Source: UBA2336 sp964597075 (GTDB taxonomy: Bacteria > Bacteroidota > Bacteroidia > Cytophagales > Cyclobacteriaceae). From it: a stretch of DNA of 37,217 bases. A model generated the notes under the pieces. It did not search any database. It worked only from the letters and a program-made list of their open reading frames with translations, and had not been told where the DNA came from. The stretch covers positions 1-37,217 of the forward strand of contig CAZQXC010000012.1 of assembly GCA_964597075.1 (NCBI GenBank). Direction: 5' to 3'. Below, in pieces: positions 1 to 8,277 of this stretch. Every line of letters begins with the position of its first letter. Positions within the stretch are counted from its first letter, which is position 1. The position numbers were made by a program, and so were the translations under genes.

Positions 1-512
1 TGAACACTTAATAATTCATCCTTTTCATTTTTGAAAACAGCATCTCCATGTAGGTATCCCTCGCCCTGTTGTGTAACAACTTCAGAAATACGGGCTCTTC
101 CGGTTTTAAAATTGTAGGTTATATCTTTCGTTTCATAAAGTTCCGATCCGTTTTTAAAAATCGGATAGCCAACCCTGCGGCCAAGGGAATCACGAGTACC
201 ATGGGCCGTTAGCGTACTGTTGGCATAGTCAATGGTAATTTCCTCAGCTTCCAACTCAATGGCACCATAAATAATTTTAGCAGCGCCATAAAGCCAAATC
301 ATTTGTCCATCCACACTGCTGTTTATTGAATCACGAGCTGAATATTGTATGGTTGTTTCAATGTCGCTTTTCTGTTGAATTATTGTATCGGCAAGGTTTT
401 TGACTAATTCTTGAGCTTGTTGGGTTATGGGAGTTCTTATAGTGTCTTTTGGCACCAGATCTTGCGCCCATACATCACTTACTACACCCACCATGCATAA
501 ATTGAGAACCAT
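1..512 (-). CDS. lptD: LptD-like LPS assembly outer-membrane protein (partial, N-terminal part)
   Basis: Translating the minus strand gives an open frame from ATG at 512 to the left edge of the window, so only about 170 N-terminal residues are present. It starts with a signal peptide (MVLNLCMVGVVSDVWAQ, cleavage expected after AQ). Beyond it comes an OstA/LptA-like beta-strand region with LYGAAKIIYGAIELEAEEI and, later, ITYNFKTGRARISEV, a pattern I know from Bacteroidota proteins annotated as putative LPS assembly protein LptD. The family inserts LPS into the outer membrane. The frame is open further upstream (an ATG at 617), but a TACCTTTG motif at 591-598 favours the start at 512. It is divergent from the amidase gene, the usual arrangement in this phylum. 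The identification comes from motif and context; the C-terminal barrel is not visible here. Confidence 0.8.
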   Translation of the reverse strand, partial: MVLNLCMVGVVSDVWAQDLVPKDTIRTPITQQAQELVKNLADTIIQQKSDIETTIQYSARDSINSSVDGQMIWLYGAAKIIYGAIELEAEEITIDYANSTLTAHGTRDSLGRRVGYPIFKNGSELYETKDITYNFKTGRARISEVVTQQGEGYLHGDAVFKNEKDELLSV

Positions 513-590
513 GAAAGTAAAAGCGGCCGGACGCACAACAGGGGTAAAGATCGATTCTTTAAGTTTTGATGAAAAATTCGCAGTTTTGCG

Positions 591-598
591 CAAAGGTA
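591..598 (-). promoter_or_regulatory. Putative -7 promoter element for the LptD gene
   Basis: The minus strand reads TACCTTTG, a full match to the Bacteroidota -7 consensus TAnnTTTG, about 80 bases upstream of the ATG at 512. I find no TTG at the usual 19-21 base distance, so only one half of the promoter is supported. Confidence 0.4.
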
Positions 599-627
599 TT
601 GCAAATCGCCTGAACATTTTACGGACC

Positions 628-1443
628 GTGAGGAATATAGGATTAGTCTTGTTTTCGTTAGCAATAACCTTGCTAAACTTCGATTCTTCTGCTCAAAATA
701 GCAGTCAAAATGGTTCCTCCAGGAAATTCACCGTATGTATTGATCCCGGCCATGGTGGCACACAACCTGGTACCTTTGGAAAGTTTACCAAGGAGAAGGA
801 TATAACATTAAAACTAGGCCTGAAACTAGGCGAGATTCTTGAAAAAAATATGCCGGATGTTAAGGTAGTTTATACCCGCAAAACCGACATTACCATTGGT
901 TTAAAAGAACGGGCTAAAGTGGCTAATGATAATCATGCCGATTTATTCATTTCTATCCACGCCAATTCATTGCCTGAAAACATCTCTGATCAACGCAGGC
1001 AATCAATTTTCGGAACAGAAACCTATGTGTTAGGACTGCACAAATCGCAGGAAAGTCTTGAGGTTGCCATGCGTGAGAACTCCGTTATTTTGCTCGAAGA
1101 AAACTATGAAGAAAAGTACCAGGGCTTTGATCCCAACTCGCCTGAGTCCTATATATTGTTTAGCCTTACGCAATCGGCCAACCATGAATCCAGTATTTAC
1201 TTTGCCGATCTCGTAGAGAAACAATTCGGCAGCAAAGCCGGTCGTAAAAGCCGGGGTGTTAAGCAGGCGGGCTTTCAGGTGTTATGGGAAACGGCTATGC
1301 CGGCCGTTTTGATAGAGATTGGATACCTTTCCAATACCAAGGAAGAGAAGGAATTAAGTAATGCACAAGTTCAGGAGTATATCGCTTCCGCTATATTCAG
1401 GGCCATTCGCGACTATAAAAACAAGGTAAAATCCCTAAATTAG
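628..1443 (+). CDS. N-acetylmuramoyl-L-alanine amidase (Amidase_3, AmiC type), secreted
   Basis: This is a zinc amidase that cleaves the bond between MurNAc and L-Ala in peptidoglycan. From the chosen start, residues 1-23 form a signal peptide (MRNIGLVLFSLAITLLNFDSSAQ), followed by the Amidase_3 domain: VCIDPGHGG with the first zinc His near residue 42, FISIHANS with a further zinc His, and AVLIEIGYLSN with the catalytic Glu near the C-terminus. The frame is open back to 427 with ATGs at 493 and 511, but those add a non-signal extension that overlaps the LptD gene. I prefer GTG at 628 because it puts the signal peptide at the N-terminus; the start remains uncertain. The MCE gene follows after 31 bases, probably in one operon. 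Confidence 0.9.
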   Translation: MRNIGLVLFSLAITLLNFDSSAQNSSQNGSSRKFTVCIDPGHGGTQPGTFGKFTKEKDITLKLGLKLGEILEKNMPDVKVVYTRKTDITIGLKERAKVANDNHADLFISIHANSLPENISDQRRQSIFGTETYVLGLHKSQESLEVAMRENSVILLEENYEEKYQGFDPNSPESYILFSLTQSANHESSIYFADLVEKQFGSKAGRKSRGVKQAGFQVLWETAMPAVLIEIGYLSNTKEEKELSNAQVQEYIASAIFRAIRDYKNKVKSLN

Positions 1444-1474
1444 ACTTTTAATAATAGTAGTCTTAACTGTACCC

Positions 1475-2428
1475 ATGACAATATCAAAAGAAGTACGTGT
1501 TGGCCTGTTCATGGTCGTGTCCCTGGTCTTGCTTTATCTCGGTTTCAATTTTTTGAAAGGAATTGATTTTTTTTCTTCCCGAAAAAAGTACTATGCGATC
1601 TATGAAAATGTAGATCAGCTTATGCCCTCGAATCAGGTTTTTCTCAGTGGTGTGTCAGTAGGGCGTGTCAGTAAAATACAGATTCAACAGGCAAAAAGAA
1701 GAGTTGTAGTAGAGCTGGAAATAGATTCCTATGTTGTGCTGGGCGATTCTTCTGAAGCTATTTTGAATGGTGATTTTTTGGGTACTAAATTTATTCAGCT
1801 TTCGGTAGGCCGGGTTACAGAGCCGTTAAAACCAAAGGATACTTTGAATTCGTCAGTCGCAAAAGGTATTACCGCTTTTTTGGAGGAAAGCGCAGCTCCT
1901 GTTGCCGATAACCTTCAATCAACCTTGCGTAAGCTGAATAACATTCTGGACAACCTTTCCAGAAATTCGCAAAAGATTGATAGCATTTTTGATGATTTTA
2001 AAGAAACCCCTGGTAAAGTAAACAGTACCATTGATAATGCGAATCGTACGATAACCAGCCTTTCAGATAGCATTAAATTTTTAACCACTAATGTTAATCG
2101 TACACTGCAGCACCTGGAGCCAACCTTGCAAAATTTTAAAACGATTTCCGATTCGTTAAAATCAGTTGAAGTCAATGAAACGCTAACGAAGATCAAACAA
2201 ACATTAGCCAAGTTAAATGAAACGCTTGGTCAATTCAGTAAGGGTGATAACACCGTGAGCAAGTTGATGACGGAAGATTCCTTGTATGTTAATCTTAATA
2301 AAATGTTACTCTCCATTGATTCACTGGCCAAGCATTTCAACAACAATCCCAAGCATTTCATGGCCCCGTTAGGCAAGAGCCAAAAGAAGATTCAACGGGA
2401 TTTGGACAAGCAACGCAAGGAAGATTAA
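1475..2428 (+). CDS. MlaD/MCE-family lipid transport protein
   Basis: A 317-residue protein with a single N-terminal membrane helix (about residues 9-26, VGLFMVVSLVLLYLGFNFL) and an MCE domain at about 37-115 (YAIYENVDQLMPSNQVFLSGVSVG region, then GDSSEAILNGDFLGTKFI). The rest, about 125-300, is a long helical, Asn/Ser/Lys/Leu-rich stretch likely to be coiled coil. MCE proteins such as MlaD bind lipids in the periplasm and move phospholipids between inner and outer membrane, working with an MlaE permease and MlaF ATPase. Neither partner is in the window. The gene sits directly behind the amidase, the standard order in Bacteroidota. Family assignment is firm; the transported lipid is unknown. 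Confidence 0.9.
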   Translation: MTISKEVRVGLFMVVSLVLLYLGFNFLKGIDFFSSRKKYYAIYENVDQLMPSNQVFLSGVSVGRVSKIQIQQAKRRVVVELEIDSYVVLGDSSEAILNGDFLGTKFIQLSVGRVTEPLKPKDTLNSSVAKGITAFLEESAAPVADNLQSTLRKLNNILDNLSRNSQKIDSIFDDFKETPGKVNSTIDNANRTITSLSDSIKFLTTNVNRTLQHLEPTLQNFKTISDSLKSVEVNETLTKIKQTLAKLNETLGQFSKGDNTVSKLMTEDSLYVNLNKMLLSIDSLAKHFNNNPKHFMAPLGKSQKKIQRDLDKQRKED

Positions 2429-2447
2429 TTCATCTAATACCCGTATT

Positions 2448-4082
2448 ATGCCCGAGAAGGATCTGGAATTTAATAAAAATGAAGATCGGTATAAGCAACT
2501 CGTCCAACAGCTGTATACAAAGGAGAGTAAAACCAGACTTGGGGGTGGGCAAAAGAAAATTGATGAGCAACACCAGAAAGGAAAGCTTACTGCACGCGAG
2601 CGCATACAATACTTAACGGATAAAGGTTCTGAATTTCTTGAAATCGGTTTATTCACAGGTGAGGGCATGTATCTTGATTATGGCGGCTGTCCTTCTGCCG
2701 GTGTGGTTACAGGCATCGGTTATATTCATGGTCGACAATGTGTACTTGTTGCCAATGATGCCACGGTAAAAGCCGGTGCGTGGTTTCCGATTACCGCAAA
2801 AAAGAATTTACGTATTCAGGAAATCGCCATGGAGAACAGATTACCTGTAGTTTATCTGGTAGATAGTGCTGGTGTTTTCCTTCCCATGCAGGATGAAATA
2901 TTCCCGGATAAGGAACATTTTGGAAGGCAATTCAGAAATAATGCAAAGATGTCTTCCATGGGTATTGTGCAGATTGCAGCGATCATGGGGAGTTGTGTTG
3001 CTGGTGGTGCCTATTTACCCATCATGGCTGATGAAGCAATGATTGTTGATAAAACTGGATCAATTTTTCTGGCCGGTTCGTACCTGGTTAAAGCCGCCAT
3101 TGGTGAGGATATCGACAATGAAGCCTTAGGAGGGGCTACTACGCATTGTGAAATATCAGGTGTAACCGATAACAAGTTTCCTAACGATCAGGCGTGTCTG
3201 GATTACATTCGGTCATTGTTTAATAAATTTGGACACTTCGAGAAAGCCGGATTTGACCGGATTAATTCACACCCTCCAAAAGAGGAGCCCTCTGAAATTT
3301 ATGGGTTATTCCCTTCGGATCGGGTAAAGCCATACGATATGTTGGATGTCATCAACCGATTGGTTGATAATTCTGAATTTGATGAGTATAAGGCGTTGTA
3401 TGGAAAGACCATTGTTTGTGGAACTGCACGTATTGATGGTTGGGCTGTAGGAATCATTGCCAACCAACGCAAAGTAGTAAAAACCAAAAAAGGCGAAATG
3501 CAAATGGGCGGAGTGATTTACTCCGATTCGGCCGATAAAGCGGCACGGTTCATTATGAATTGTAATCAACGCAAAATTCCCTTATTGTTTATACAGGATG
3601 TTAGTGGTTTTATGGTAGGCAGCAAAGCTGAGCAAGGCGGCATAATTAAAGATGGCGCTAAAATGGTTAATGCCATGGCCAATTCTACCGTTCCGAAGTT
3701 CACCATCATTATTGGTAATTCATATGGTGCGGGTAATTACGCCATGTGTGGCAAGGCTTACGATCCCCGATTGATTTTTGCATGGCCCTCTGCCCAAATA
3801 GCGGTGATGAGTGGAGTGTCTGCAGCTAAAACATTACTTCAAATTCGTGTCAACACGTTGAAATCACAAGGCAAGGAAATTACCAAAGAGGAAGAACATT
3901 CATTGCTCAATGAAATTACCGATCGGTACAACGATCAATTAAGTCCATATTATGCAGCAGCACGTTTATGGGTTGATGGTGTTATTGATCCATTGGAAAC
4001 CCGCAAGGTTGTCTCTATGGGTATTGAAGCAGCCAATCATGCCCCGGTAGAGCGTTTTAATGTAGGTGTTATTCAAACATGA
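2448..4082 (+). CDS. Acyl-CoA carboxylase, carboxyltransferase (beta) subunit, methylcrotonyl-CoA-type
   Basis: A 544-residue biotin-dependent carboxyltransferase with both crotonase-like halves (about residues 50-270 and 300-530). The segments FLPMQDEIFPDKEHFG, MGSCVAGGAYLPIM and GFMVGSKAEQGGIIKDGAKM, and then GNSYGAGNYAMCGKAYDPR, look more like methylcrotonyl-CoA carboxylase beta than propionyl-CoA carboxylase beta. Such enzymes transfer carboxybiotin to an acyl-CoA, for example in leucine breakdown. The partner alpha subunit with biotin carboxylase and biotin domains is not in the window and must be encoded elsewhere. It begins 19 bases after the MCE gene and overlaps the next gene by 4 bases (ATGA), so translation is probably coupled. 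Substrate is inferred, not shown. Confidence 0.9.
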   Translation: MPEKDLEFNKNEDRYKQLVQQLYTKESKTRLGGGQKKIDEQHQKGKLTARERIQYLTDKGSEFLEIGLFTGEGMYLDYGGCPSAGVVTGIGYIHGRQCVLVANDATVKAGAWFPITAKKNLRIQEIAMENRLPVVYLVDSAGVFLPMQDEIFPDKEHFGRQFRNNAKMSSMGIVQIAAIMGSCVAGGAYLPIMADEAMIVDKTGSIFLAGSYLVKAAIGEDIDNEALGGATTHCEISGVTDNKFPNDQACLDYIRSLFNKFGHFEKAGFDRINSHPPKEEPSEIYGLFPSDRVKPYDMLDVINRLVDNSEFDEYKALYGKTIVCGTARIDGWAVGIIANQRKVVKTKKGEMQMGGVIYSDSADKAARFIMNCNQRKIPLLFIQDVSGFMVGSKAEQGGIIKDGAKMVNAMANSTVPKFTIIIGNSYGAGNYAMCGKAYDPRLIFAWPSAQIAVMSGVSAAKTLLQIRVNTLKSQGKEITKEEEHSLLNEITDRYNDQLSPYYAAARLWVDGVIDPLETRKVVSMGIEAANHAPVERFNVGVIQT

Positions 4083-4933
4083 TGGATGAGAAGGAATTAA
4101 AAGCGCTCGTTTCGTTGCTGGATGATGAGGATGATCAGGTTGTTTCTCACGTAACGGATAAGATACGTTCTCTCGGTAAAGAAATTATTCCTTACCTCGA
4201 GCATGAGTGGGAGAATAATTTTAATCCCCAGGTTCAACAAAAAATTGAAGGACTAATCCATGATCTGCAATATGAATTACTGAAACATCGGATTAAAGAA
4301 TGGTTTGCCAGTGATGATCAGGATTTACTTACTGGCTTGTGGCTTATTGCTACGTATCAATACCCGGACCTGGAACTGGAAAAATTAAAACAAGATCTTG
4401 AACAGATTTACTATGAAGCCTGGCTTGAATTTAAGCCTGATTTATACCCATTTGACCAGGTAAAAGTTATGAACGGTGTTTTGTTCAATAAACTTAAGTT
4501 TACTGCCAACACAAAAAATTTCCATTCACCAGGTAATTCCATGATTAATGTGGTGTTGGAAACGCGCAGGGGAAATCCAATTTCGCTCTGTGTGATTTAC
4601 CTGATGGTGGCACAAAAACTAAAATTACCGGTGCACGGAGTAAATCTTCCAAACTTGTTTGTACTGATGTACCAAGATGGAGTCAATTCGTTTTACATCA
4701 ATGCCTTTAACAAGGGATTGATATTTTCAAGGAAGGATATAGAAAATTATATTCATGAATTACGCCTTACTCCACAGTCTTCCTTTTTTGATCCATGTTC
4801 TAACCTGGAAATTATTCGCAGAGTTTTTAGAAACCTCATTATGTCATTTGATAAAATGGGAGAGCACGAAAAAGCTGAAGAAGTAAAGGAGTTGCTACTC
4901 ATCATTGCTGATGGTGCAGACCTGGGTGTTTAG
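4079..4933 (+). CDS. SirB1 / transglutaminase-like superfamily protein
   Basis: A cytoplasmic protein of 284 residues with no signal peptide. Residues 1-90 are helical and acidic, HEAT-like in character (LVSLLDDEDDQVVSHVTDKI). The centre, about 150-200, has the SirB1 family signature RRGNPISLCVIYLMVAQKL followed by LPVHGVNLPNLFVL. The C-terminal part is helical and could form a TPR-like hairpin (AEEVKELLLIIADG). The family shares the transglutaminase fold, but its biochemical role is not established; Escherichia coli SirB1 is a poorly characterised relative. The start codon lies inside the end of the carboxylase gene. The stop overlaps the stop region of the convergent redoxin gene by 4 bases, so there is no room for a conventional terminator. 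Confidence 0.82.
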   Translation: MMDEKELKALVSLLDDEDDQVVSHVTDKIRSLGKEIIPYLEHEWENNFNPQVQQKIEGLIHDLQYELLKHRIKEWFASDDQDLLTGLWLIATYQYPDLELEKLKQDLEQIYYEAWLEFKPDLYPFDQVKVMNGVLFNKLKFTANTKNFHSPGNSMINVVLETRRGNPISLCVIYLMVAQKLKLPVHGVNLPNLFVLMYQDGVNSFYINAFNKGLIFSRKDIENYIHELRLTPQSSFFDPCSNLEIIRRVFRNLIMSFDKMGEHEKAEEVKELLLIIADGADLGV

Positions 4934-5493
4934 TTTTTTCTGATATTGCAGCCAACGGGCCGTGTTTCAACGACCTGTAGTTTTTGCCCCGCTAACATTT
5001 GATCTATAGCATTTTTCAGATAGGCATTTATTACATCTTCGGCAGACTGGGGGTTGTCGTCAATAGCGCCATGGTAGAACACTGTAAATTTTGCTGCATT
5101 GTTCTTTAAAAGAAATACTTCCGGACTCTTTCGCGCATTGAATTGATTTAGAACGACTTGGTCTTTATCAGCCAGGTAGGGTAAGTAAATTTTATATTGA
5201 AAGGCATGATTTTTCATAGCATCATCTGTTTCCTCAGCATCGATGAGAGAATTGATTAGGATTACAGGAACTTTTGCTCCATAGGTAATTGATAATTTCT
5301 GGATGCGATCGGCATAATAACGATCAAAGGGGCAGGCATTGCTTGTAAAAATGATTAATACACCAGCTGAGGCACTGTAATTGGAGAGCGAAACCTTTTT
5401 ATTGTCAGTAACATTGCTCAACGTAAAATTCTCAATAGTCTGCGCTTGTGCTACAAGCCCAGAAAGAAGCAGGATTAAACTCAGTAATTTCAT
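4930..5493 (-). CDS. Secreted thioredoxin-fold redoxin (AhpC/TSA-like)
   Basis: A 187-residue protein with signal peptide MKLLSLILLLSGLVAQAQ and a thioredoxin/AhpC fold. Where thioredoxins carry CxxC it has SNACPFDRYY, leaving one cysteine (Cys54). A second cysteine, Cys182, sits in the C-terminal tail motif RPVGCNIR. This pair resembles a peroxidatic/resolving arrangement more than a disulfide oxidoreductase. Similar Bacteroidota proteins are annotated as thioredoxin family protein or redoxin. The frame extends upstream to 5640, but the ATG at 5493 puts the signal peptide at the start and lies 4 bases behind the phosphopantetheinyl transferase stop, so the two are likely co-transcribed. Function beyond thiol redox chemistry in the periplasm is inference. 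Confidence 0.82.
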   Translation of the reverse strand: MKLLSLILLLSGLVAQAQTIENFTLSNVTDNKKVSLSNYSASAGVLIIFTSNACPFDRYYADRIQKLSITYGAKVPVILINSLIDAEETDDAMKNHAFQYKIYLPYLADKDQVVLNQFNARKSPEVFLLKNNAAKFTVFYHGAIDDNPQSAEDVINAYLKNAIDQMLAGQKLQVVETRPVGCNIRKN

Positions 5494-5497
5494 AATG

Positions 5498-6115
5498 TTA
5501 TTGGCTATAGACAATCGCAAAACCTTTGAACAATCGGTAATGCAAAGGAATTGTTGTCTCCAGATTATCGACAATAATCCGGCCAACAAAATTGCCTTTT
5601 TCTTCCAGAATAAAGGGCTCCACCAATAAGTTTTTCGCAAAAATCAAATCCTTTTTGCCATACACCTTCAGCATAGCCTCTTTGGCACACCAATACACAC
5701 ATAGTTTGGTGACATCCGCTGCTGCATTGGTTAATTCAGTATCATGAAGCATTCGTGGCGCAATGCTCAGCAGTTTGTCTCTGCTGTGTTCCAGATCAAT
5801 GCCAACGTTTTTTTCCTTATCTAAAATGGCCGTTACATAGGGGAAAGAATGACTGAGCGAAACGTGGTAGTTTGAATTTTTTAAAAAAGGTTTTCCGTGT
5901 TCATTCTTCGTTAAACCTTTATAGTCTACTCCCCATTCCTGCAATAGTTTTTTGATTAATGCCCGAACAGCCAGGTATTCTAATCGTTTTTCCGGATGCT
6001 TGATTTCCTGCGGGGGGAGGGGTATACCCCATTGTCGGAGAAGTTCTTCGGGTTCTTCAATTTTCCACAACCCCCAGGAGCGTTTTGCAGAAACTTCTAT
6101 ATTAATCGGGGGCAT
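5498..6115 (-). CDS. 4'-phosphopantetheinyl transferase superfamily protein
   Basis: A 205-residue Sfp-like enzyme that moves 4'-phosphopantetheine from CoA to a serine on acyl or peptidyl carrier proteins. The key segments are HVSLSHSFPYV (about 94-104), VGIDLEHS with Asp107 and Glu109 as metal ligands, and YWCAKEAMLKVYG with Glu146 and the Lys pair, matching the WxxKEA family signature. Its length fits the Sfp/EntD class rather than the short AcpS class. No carrier protein, PKS or NRPS gene is nearby, so the substrate is not shown; it may serve fatty-acid ACP. It is the first gene of a two-gene minus-strand unit with the redoxin, divergent from the WD40 gene. Confidence 0.9.
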   Translation of the reverse strand: MPPINIEVSAKRSWGLWKIEEPEELLRQWGIPLPPQEIKHPEKRLEYLAVRALIKKLLQEWGVDYKGLTKNEHGKPFLKNSNYHVSLSHSFPYVTAILDKEKNVGIDLEHSRDKLLSIAPRMLHDTELTNAAADVTKLCVYWCAKEAMLKVYGKKDLIFAKNLLVEPFILEEKGNFVGRIIVDNLETTIPLHYRLFKGFAIVYSQ

Positions 6116-6189
6116 TGAGTTGTATATTATCCAGCAATTTTACTACAAACTTGATTAACTTTAAGATCTTTGTATGAGTTATCTATACG

Positions 6190-7116
6190 ATGAGCAAGAT
6201 TTACGTAAATAGATTACACAACATCACTGGTCACCGTGATTCCATCTACACACTCCAACAGGCCGATAAGCACAACCTTTTCTTTAGCGGTTCAGGTGAT
6301 GGTATGGTGGTGTTATGGAACCTTGAAAATCCTCATGAGGGTGAATTAATCGCAAAACTACCCCATTCTATTTATGCATTGCATGTTGAACCTTCCGGCC
6401 TTTTAGTAGTCGGCCATAATTATGATGGTATTCATCTAATCGACTGGAAGAATAAAAGTACTGGCGGATCGTTAAAGATGACAAACTCTGCCATTTTCGA
6501 TATCCAATCTGTGGGTCAGCAATTGTTTGTCGTTGATGGAGGAGGAGCATTAACGAAAATTGATGTGCTCAGCTTAACCATTTTGAACAGCACAAAACCA
6601 ATTGAAAAAAGCGCTCGTGCAATAGCGATTAATCGATTAAGGGGGGAGATTGCTGTTGGTTATAGTGATTGCTATATACGGATATTTGACATCGAAACTC
6701 TGGCCATGAAGTATGAGTGGGCAGCGCATGGTAATTCAGTATTTACAGTTCGATACACGCCTGATACCAACTTTTTAATGAGCGGTTCGCGGGACGCACG
6801 ACTAAAATTATGGGATGTACAGGCAGGATATACCCCGGCCACGGAGGTGGTGGCCCATATGTATGCAATAAATCACATCGAATTTAGCCCTGATTCCAAA
6901 CATTTCGTAACTTGTAGCATGGATAAGTCCATAAAGGTGTGGGACTTACGTGAGCTGAGGTTGTTGAAGGTGATAGATAAGGGTCGGTATGCCGGCCATG
7001 GAACCTCGGTAAACAAACTTTTATGGACGCATCATTACGGACAATTGGTGAGTGCCAGCGATGACCGAACCATTTCCGTGTGGGATATAGATTTTAAGGA
7101 GAGCCTAGATACCTGA
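6190..7116 (+). CDS. WD40 repeat protein
   Basis: A 308-residue beta-propeller protein with no signal peptide or membrane segment, probably cytoplasmic. Six or seven WD-type repeats can be read, each ending in a W-D/N-like pair: VLWNLEN, IRIFDIET, LKLWDVQA, IKVWDLRE and ISVWDIDF. The clearest blades carry the GH...D structural residues, for example GHRDSIYTL at the N-terminus and AHGNSVFTVRY in the middle. Such small stand-alone propellers act as protein interaction scaffolds, and no partner can be named from sequence. A weak -7-like motif (GATCTTTG) lies just upstream. The DivIVA gene follows after 42 bases on the same strand. Confidence 0.88.
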   Translation: MSKIYVNRLHNITGHRDSIYTLQQADKHNLFFSGSGDGMVVLWNLENPHEGELIAKLPHSIYALHVEPSGLLVVGHNYDGIHLIDWKNKSTGGSLKMTNSAIFDIQSVGQQLFVVDGGGALTKIDVLSLTILNSTKPIEKSARAIAINRLRGEIAVGYSDCYIRIFDIETLAMKYEWAAHGNSVFTVRYTPDTNFLMSGSRDARLKLWDVQAGYTPATEVVAHMYAINHIEFSPDSKHFVTCSMDKSIKVWDLRELRLLKVIDKGRYAGHGTSVNKLLWTHHYGQLVSASDDRTISVWDIDFKESLDT

Positions 7117-7158
7117 TTTTTTATCGGCTCCTATTTTTTAAACTTAACCAGTAGTACA

Positions 7159-7914
7159 ATGAAAATTACACCGCTTGAAATCCGGCAGAAATCCTTCGAG
7201 AAACATTTTCGTGGGTATGATAAAGATGAAGTGAATGCCTTCCTGCTAACGTTATCTTCCGAATGGGAGCGCTTGGTTGACGAAGGAAAGGAGTTACGAA
7301 TTAAACTAGAGGCTGCAGAAAGGGAAGTGACAAAACTGCGCGAAGTGGAGAGTTCACTTTATAAAACACTCAAGACAGCCGAAGACACCGGAGCCCACCT
7401 TATTGAACAGGCTCGTCAGGCAGCCGATCTCCATTTGCGTGAATCGCAATTGAAGGCTGATGCTATGATGAATGAGGCTAAAATGATGGCCAGCAATACT
7501 ATTGAAGAGGCTGAGCAACGCGCCAAGCACGTGTTGTCAGAAATGGAGGAAAGACTTCGTGGGATGGTTGAAAATTACAAGAAGCTCGAATCTACACGCG
7601 ATGACTTATTACAGGAGCTTAAGCGAATTTCGCAGGATAGTATTGAGCGTGTTGAACGTATGCAAAACAATCATAAGGGTTTTGATGCCGATAAGCATTT
7701 ATCACAAGCCCGAATGGAAATTAAAAAGGCTGTGTTTCCCAATGCTGATTATCAACTAGCTTATAAAAAGCCAGAAGAACTCAAACGAATGGCTCTTTCC
7801 GAACCTGTTGCGTCTGAAGCTAAACCTGAACCCGCCTTATTAGTAGAGCAGGAAACCGTAATGGTTGAAACACATTCACGAAAAGTAACTTCTTTTTTTG
7901 ACGAGATTGGATGA
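7159..7914 (+). CDS. DivIVA-domain coiled-coil protein
   Basis: A 251-residue protein. Residues 1-35 match the DivIVA N-terminal lipid-binding domain very well (KITPLEIRQKSFEKHFRGYD, then KDEVNAFL). Residues of about 35-175 are charged heptad-rich coiled coil, with one Ala/Met/Glu-rich block (AQR/EEAEQRAKHVLSEMEERL type). The tail is poorly conserved and ends in VTSFFDEIG. In Gram-positive bacteria DivIVA/GpsB proteins mark curved membrane and recruit division or growth machinery; in Bacteroidota the role is not established. The stop overlaps the folB start (ATGA, 4 bases), so the two are translationally coupled. No regulatory site is evident. Confidence 0.9.
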   Translation: MKITPLEIRQKSFEKHFRGYDKDEVNAFLLTLSSEWERLVDEGKELRIKLEAAEREVTKLREVESSLYKTLKTAEDTGAHLIEQARQAADLHLRESQLKADAMMNEAKMMASNTIEEAEQRAKHVLSEMEERLRGMVENYKKLESTRDDLLQELKRISQDSIERVERMQNNHKGFDADKHLSQARMEIKKAVFPNADYQLAYKKPEELKRMALSEPVASEAKPEPALLVEQETVMVETHSRKVTSFFDEIG

Positions 7915-8270
7915 CCGGTCGTGTTGCGCTTGAAGGTCTTGAATTTCATGCCTTTCATGGGGTGTATCCACACGAGCGTGAATCCGGAAATTGGTTTGAG
8001 GTAGATATTGCCGTTGAAACTGATTTCACTGCTGCCGCCTTTCAGGATGATTTATCAGGGACGGTAAACTACGAGTCACTTTTTCGAATCATAAAAGACG
8101 AAATGGAGAAACCCTCCAAGCTTCTTGAAACCGTAGCTGGGAAAATAGTGGATGATATTCTGCGTGAACTACCTGTTGTGTTGTCGGTGGAATTGAAAAT
8201 TTCTAAAATTAATCCTCCAATAGGAGGTAAGTGTAAACGCGCCACCGTTGAGATATCCAAAAAGCGTTAA
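7911..8270 (+). CDS. folB: Dihydroneopterin aldolase
   Basis: A 119-residue folate pathway enzyme that converts 7,8-dihydroneopterin to 6-hydroxymethyl-dihydropterin plus glycolaldehyde. Family hallmarks are visible: LEGLEFHAFHGVYPHERE at the N-terminus, with the conserved Glu/His/Gly segment, DLSGTVNYESLF in the middle, LLETVAGKIVDDIL, and ISKINPPIGGKCKRATVEI with the catalytic Lys at the end. The length is typical of FolB. It starts inside the last codons of the DivIVA gene and is followed 7 bases after its stop by the ChaN-like gene. No other folate gene is in the window. Confidence 0.93.
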   Translation: MTGRVALEGLEFHAFHGVYPHERESGNWFEVDIAVETDFTAAAFQDDLSGTVNYESLFRIIKDEMEKPSKLLETVAGKIVDDILRELPVVLSVELKISKINPPIGGKCKRATVEISKKR

Positions 8271-8277
8271 AAAATTT

